From Enoplosus armatus (taxonomy: Eukaryota > Chordata > Actinopteri > Centrarchiformes > Enoplosidae), in contig NC_092195.1 of assembly GCF_043641665.1 (NCBI RefSeq), positions 21,434,774-21,498,773 on the forward strand: DNA of 64,000 bases. Reading direction: 5' to 3'. Position 1 is the stretch's first letter, and every line of letters begins with the position of its first letter. The notes beneath the pieces were generated by a model that saw only the letters and a list, made by a program, of their open reading frames with translations, searched no databases and was not told the DNA's origin. The translations under genes and the position numbers were made by a program. Below are positions 62,777-64,000 of the stretch, piece by piece.

Positions 62777-63499
62777 CACACACACACAGTCTCACACACA
62801 CACACACACACACACACACAGTCACACACACACACACACACAGTCACACACACACACACACAGTCACACACACAGACACAGACACACACAGACACACACA
62901 GACAGACAGACACACACAGAGCCAGACAGACAGACACAGTCACACAGACAGACAGACAGACAGAGTCGCACAGCCAGACAGACAGACAGACAGAGTCACA
63001 CAGCCAGACAGACAGACAGACACACAGACAGACAGTCACACAGACAGACAGAGTCACACAGCCAGACAGACAGACAGACAGACAGTCACACAGACAGACA
63101 GTCACACATACAGACAGACAGACAGAGTCACACAGCCAGACAGACAGACAGACACACAGACAGACAGTCACACATACAGACAGACAGACAGAGTCACACA
63201 GCCAGACAGACAGACAGACACACAGACAGACAGTCACACAGCCAGACAGAGTCACACAGCCAGACAGACAGACAGACAGACAGTCACACAGACAGACAGT
63301 CACACATACAGACAGACAGACAGAGTCACACAGCCAGACAGATAGACAGACAGACAGACAGACAGTCACACAGACAGACAGTCACACATACAGACAGACA
63401 GACAGAGTCACACAGCCAGCCAGACAGACAGACAGAGTCACACAGCCAGACAGATAGACAGACACACACACAGACAGACAGACAGACAGACAGACAGAC
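62499..63499 (+). repeat. 1-kb compound (CA)n to (CAGA)n satellite
   Basis: Begins as (CA)n with regular CACAGTCACACA interruptions and shifts by about 62880 to CAGACAGACAGA units. These are punctuated by GAGTCACACAGCCAGACA blocks that recur every 30-80 bp. It gives a spurious 355-codon ORF (+) and Cys/Val ORFs (-). Not coding. Confidence 0.97.
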
Positions 63500-63745
63500 C
63501 TCCCGTCACCATCCAGAAGACTTCAGGAAGATATTTTCTCTCTATGTTTGATTGACATCTGGCAGCAAACACATTACATCATTTCCTGTTAGTAGTTAAA
63601 TATTTATATTAACAAAAGCATATGTAGTATGTATGTAGTAGATACTGCGTACTAGTACTGCATGCTGTAACTACTCTGTGACTCTCAAAGTAACAAAATA
63701 AACAAAACAATCATGTGTGGAAGTATAAAGATCTTTATGCACATT

Positions 63746-63751
<6 letters not shown>

Positions 63752-63784
<33 letters not shown>
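63752..63784 (+). repeat. (AC)n microsatellite
   Basis: About 16 AC units near the window end. No gene is associated with it. Confidence 0.9.
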
Positions 63785-63785
<1 letters not shown>

Positions 63786-64000
63786 ATCTCTGTAAATAGC
63801 TTGCGAGCACACTTAAAGATGGTAATCTTTTTAATTGCCCAAGCTGTTGACTTGTGCACACACATTAGTGAAGTGCCATCATGTTTATCAGTGTTCTTGC
63901 CCCCTGGTGTTGAACAGTGTAAATTTATGTCTGCTGTTGCTCCCAATTCATTAGTTCTCAATATATTATCACTCTGCTGTTCGGTGCATCTGAGGCACAA

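Noticed and set aside
62499..63499. CRISPR-like alternation of repeats and short spacers
   Set aside because: Spacers are themselves CAGA/CA repeats of variable length; the context is a vertebrate intron, so this is a satellite and not a CRISPR array.
62484..63551. 355-codon + strand ORF (His/Thr, then Asp/Arg/Gln/Ser repeats)
   Set aside because: Entirely produced by the CA/CAGA satellite, with equally long frames on the other strand; no unique protein sequence.

Overview
This window looks like nuclear DNA from a teleost fish. It has long GT-AG introns, many (CA)n/(TG)n microsatellites, and fragments of repeat families that I recognise as common in fish genomes. These include LINE 3' tails, a foldback element, an 'AGTGGTGGA...' repeat and retroposons ending in GATTCT. 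I see no bacterial, viral or organellar genes. Nearly all short ORFs outside the gene below look like chance or repeat-derived frames.

The one gene I can support is the 5' half of grik5 (GluK5/KA2 kainate receptor subunit), on the + strand. Twelve coding exons lie between 24286 and 59641. They join in frame into 539 codons: signal peptide, complete amino-terminal domain (ATD), and the S1 half of the glutamate-binding domain. Every exon boundary was checked for GT/AG and reading phase. The transmembrane segments, S2 half and cytoplasmic tail are not in the window, so the gene must continue beyond 64000. Its identity as grik5 rather than grik4 rests on paralogue-specific stretches such as MAAILDDQSVCGRGERL, TSAFYKYILTTMDFP and WYSNNTLAMNSTSLDL.

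Layout: 1-24235 is non-coding DNA upstream of the first coding exon. It holds repeats, a TATAG-type AT satellite (about 18.6-19.0 kb) and a compound (CA)n block (22.9-23.3 kb). The start-codon exon lies at about 24.24-24.39 kb. Intron 1 (11.8 kb) is rich in nested retroposons. Exons 2-12 lie between 36.2 and 59.6 kb, separated by introns from 92 bp to 4.8 kb. Intron 12 runs to the window end and contains a roughly 1-kb CA/CAGA satellite.

The most notable non-coding signals are: a 23-bp-arm, miRNA-like hairpin in intron 6 (44858-44912); a perfect 13-bp hairpin in intron 1 (30105-30134); an upstream ORF that overlaps the grik5 start and ends 2 nt before an in-frame ATG in perfect Kozak context; a CpG cluster in intron 4; a 32-bp minisatellite ending about 95 bp before exon 3; and a 92-bp intron 10 whose retention would truncate the protein just after the ATD. 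I found no undescribed multigene system. The novelty, if any, is in cis-regulatory or RNA structure around this receptor gene.
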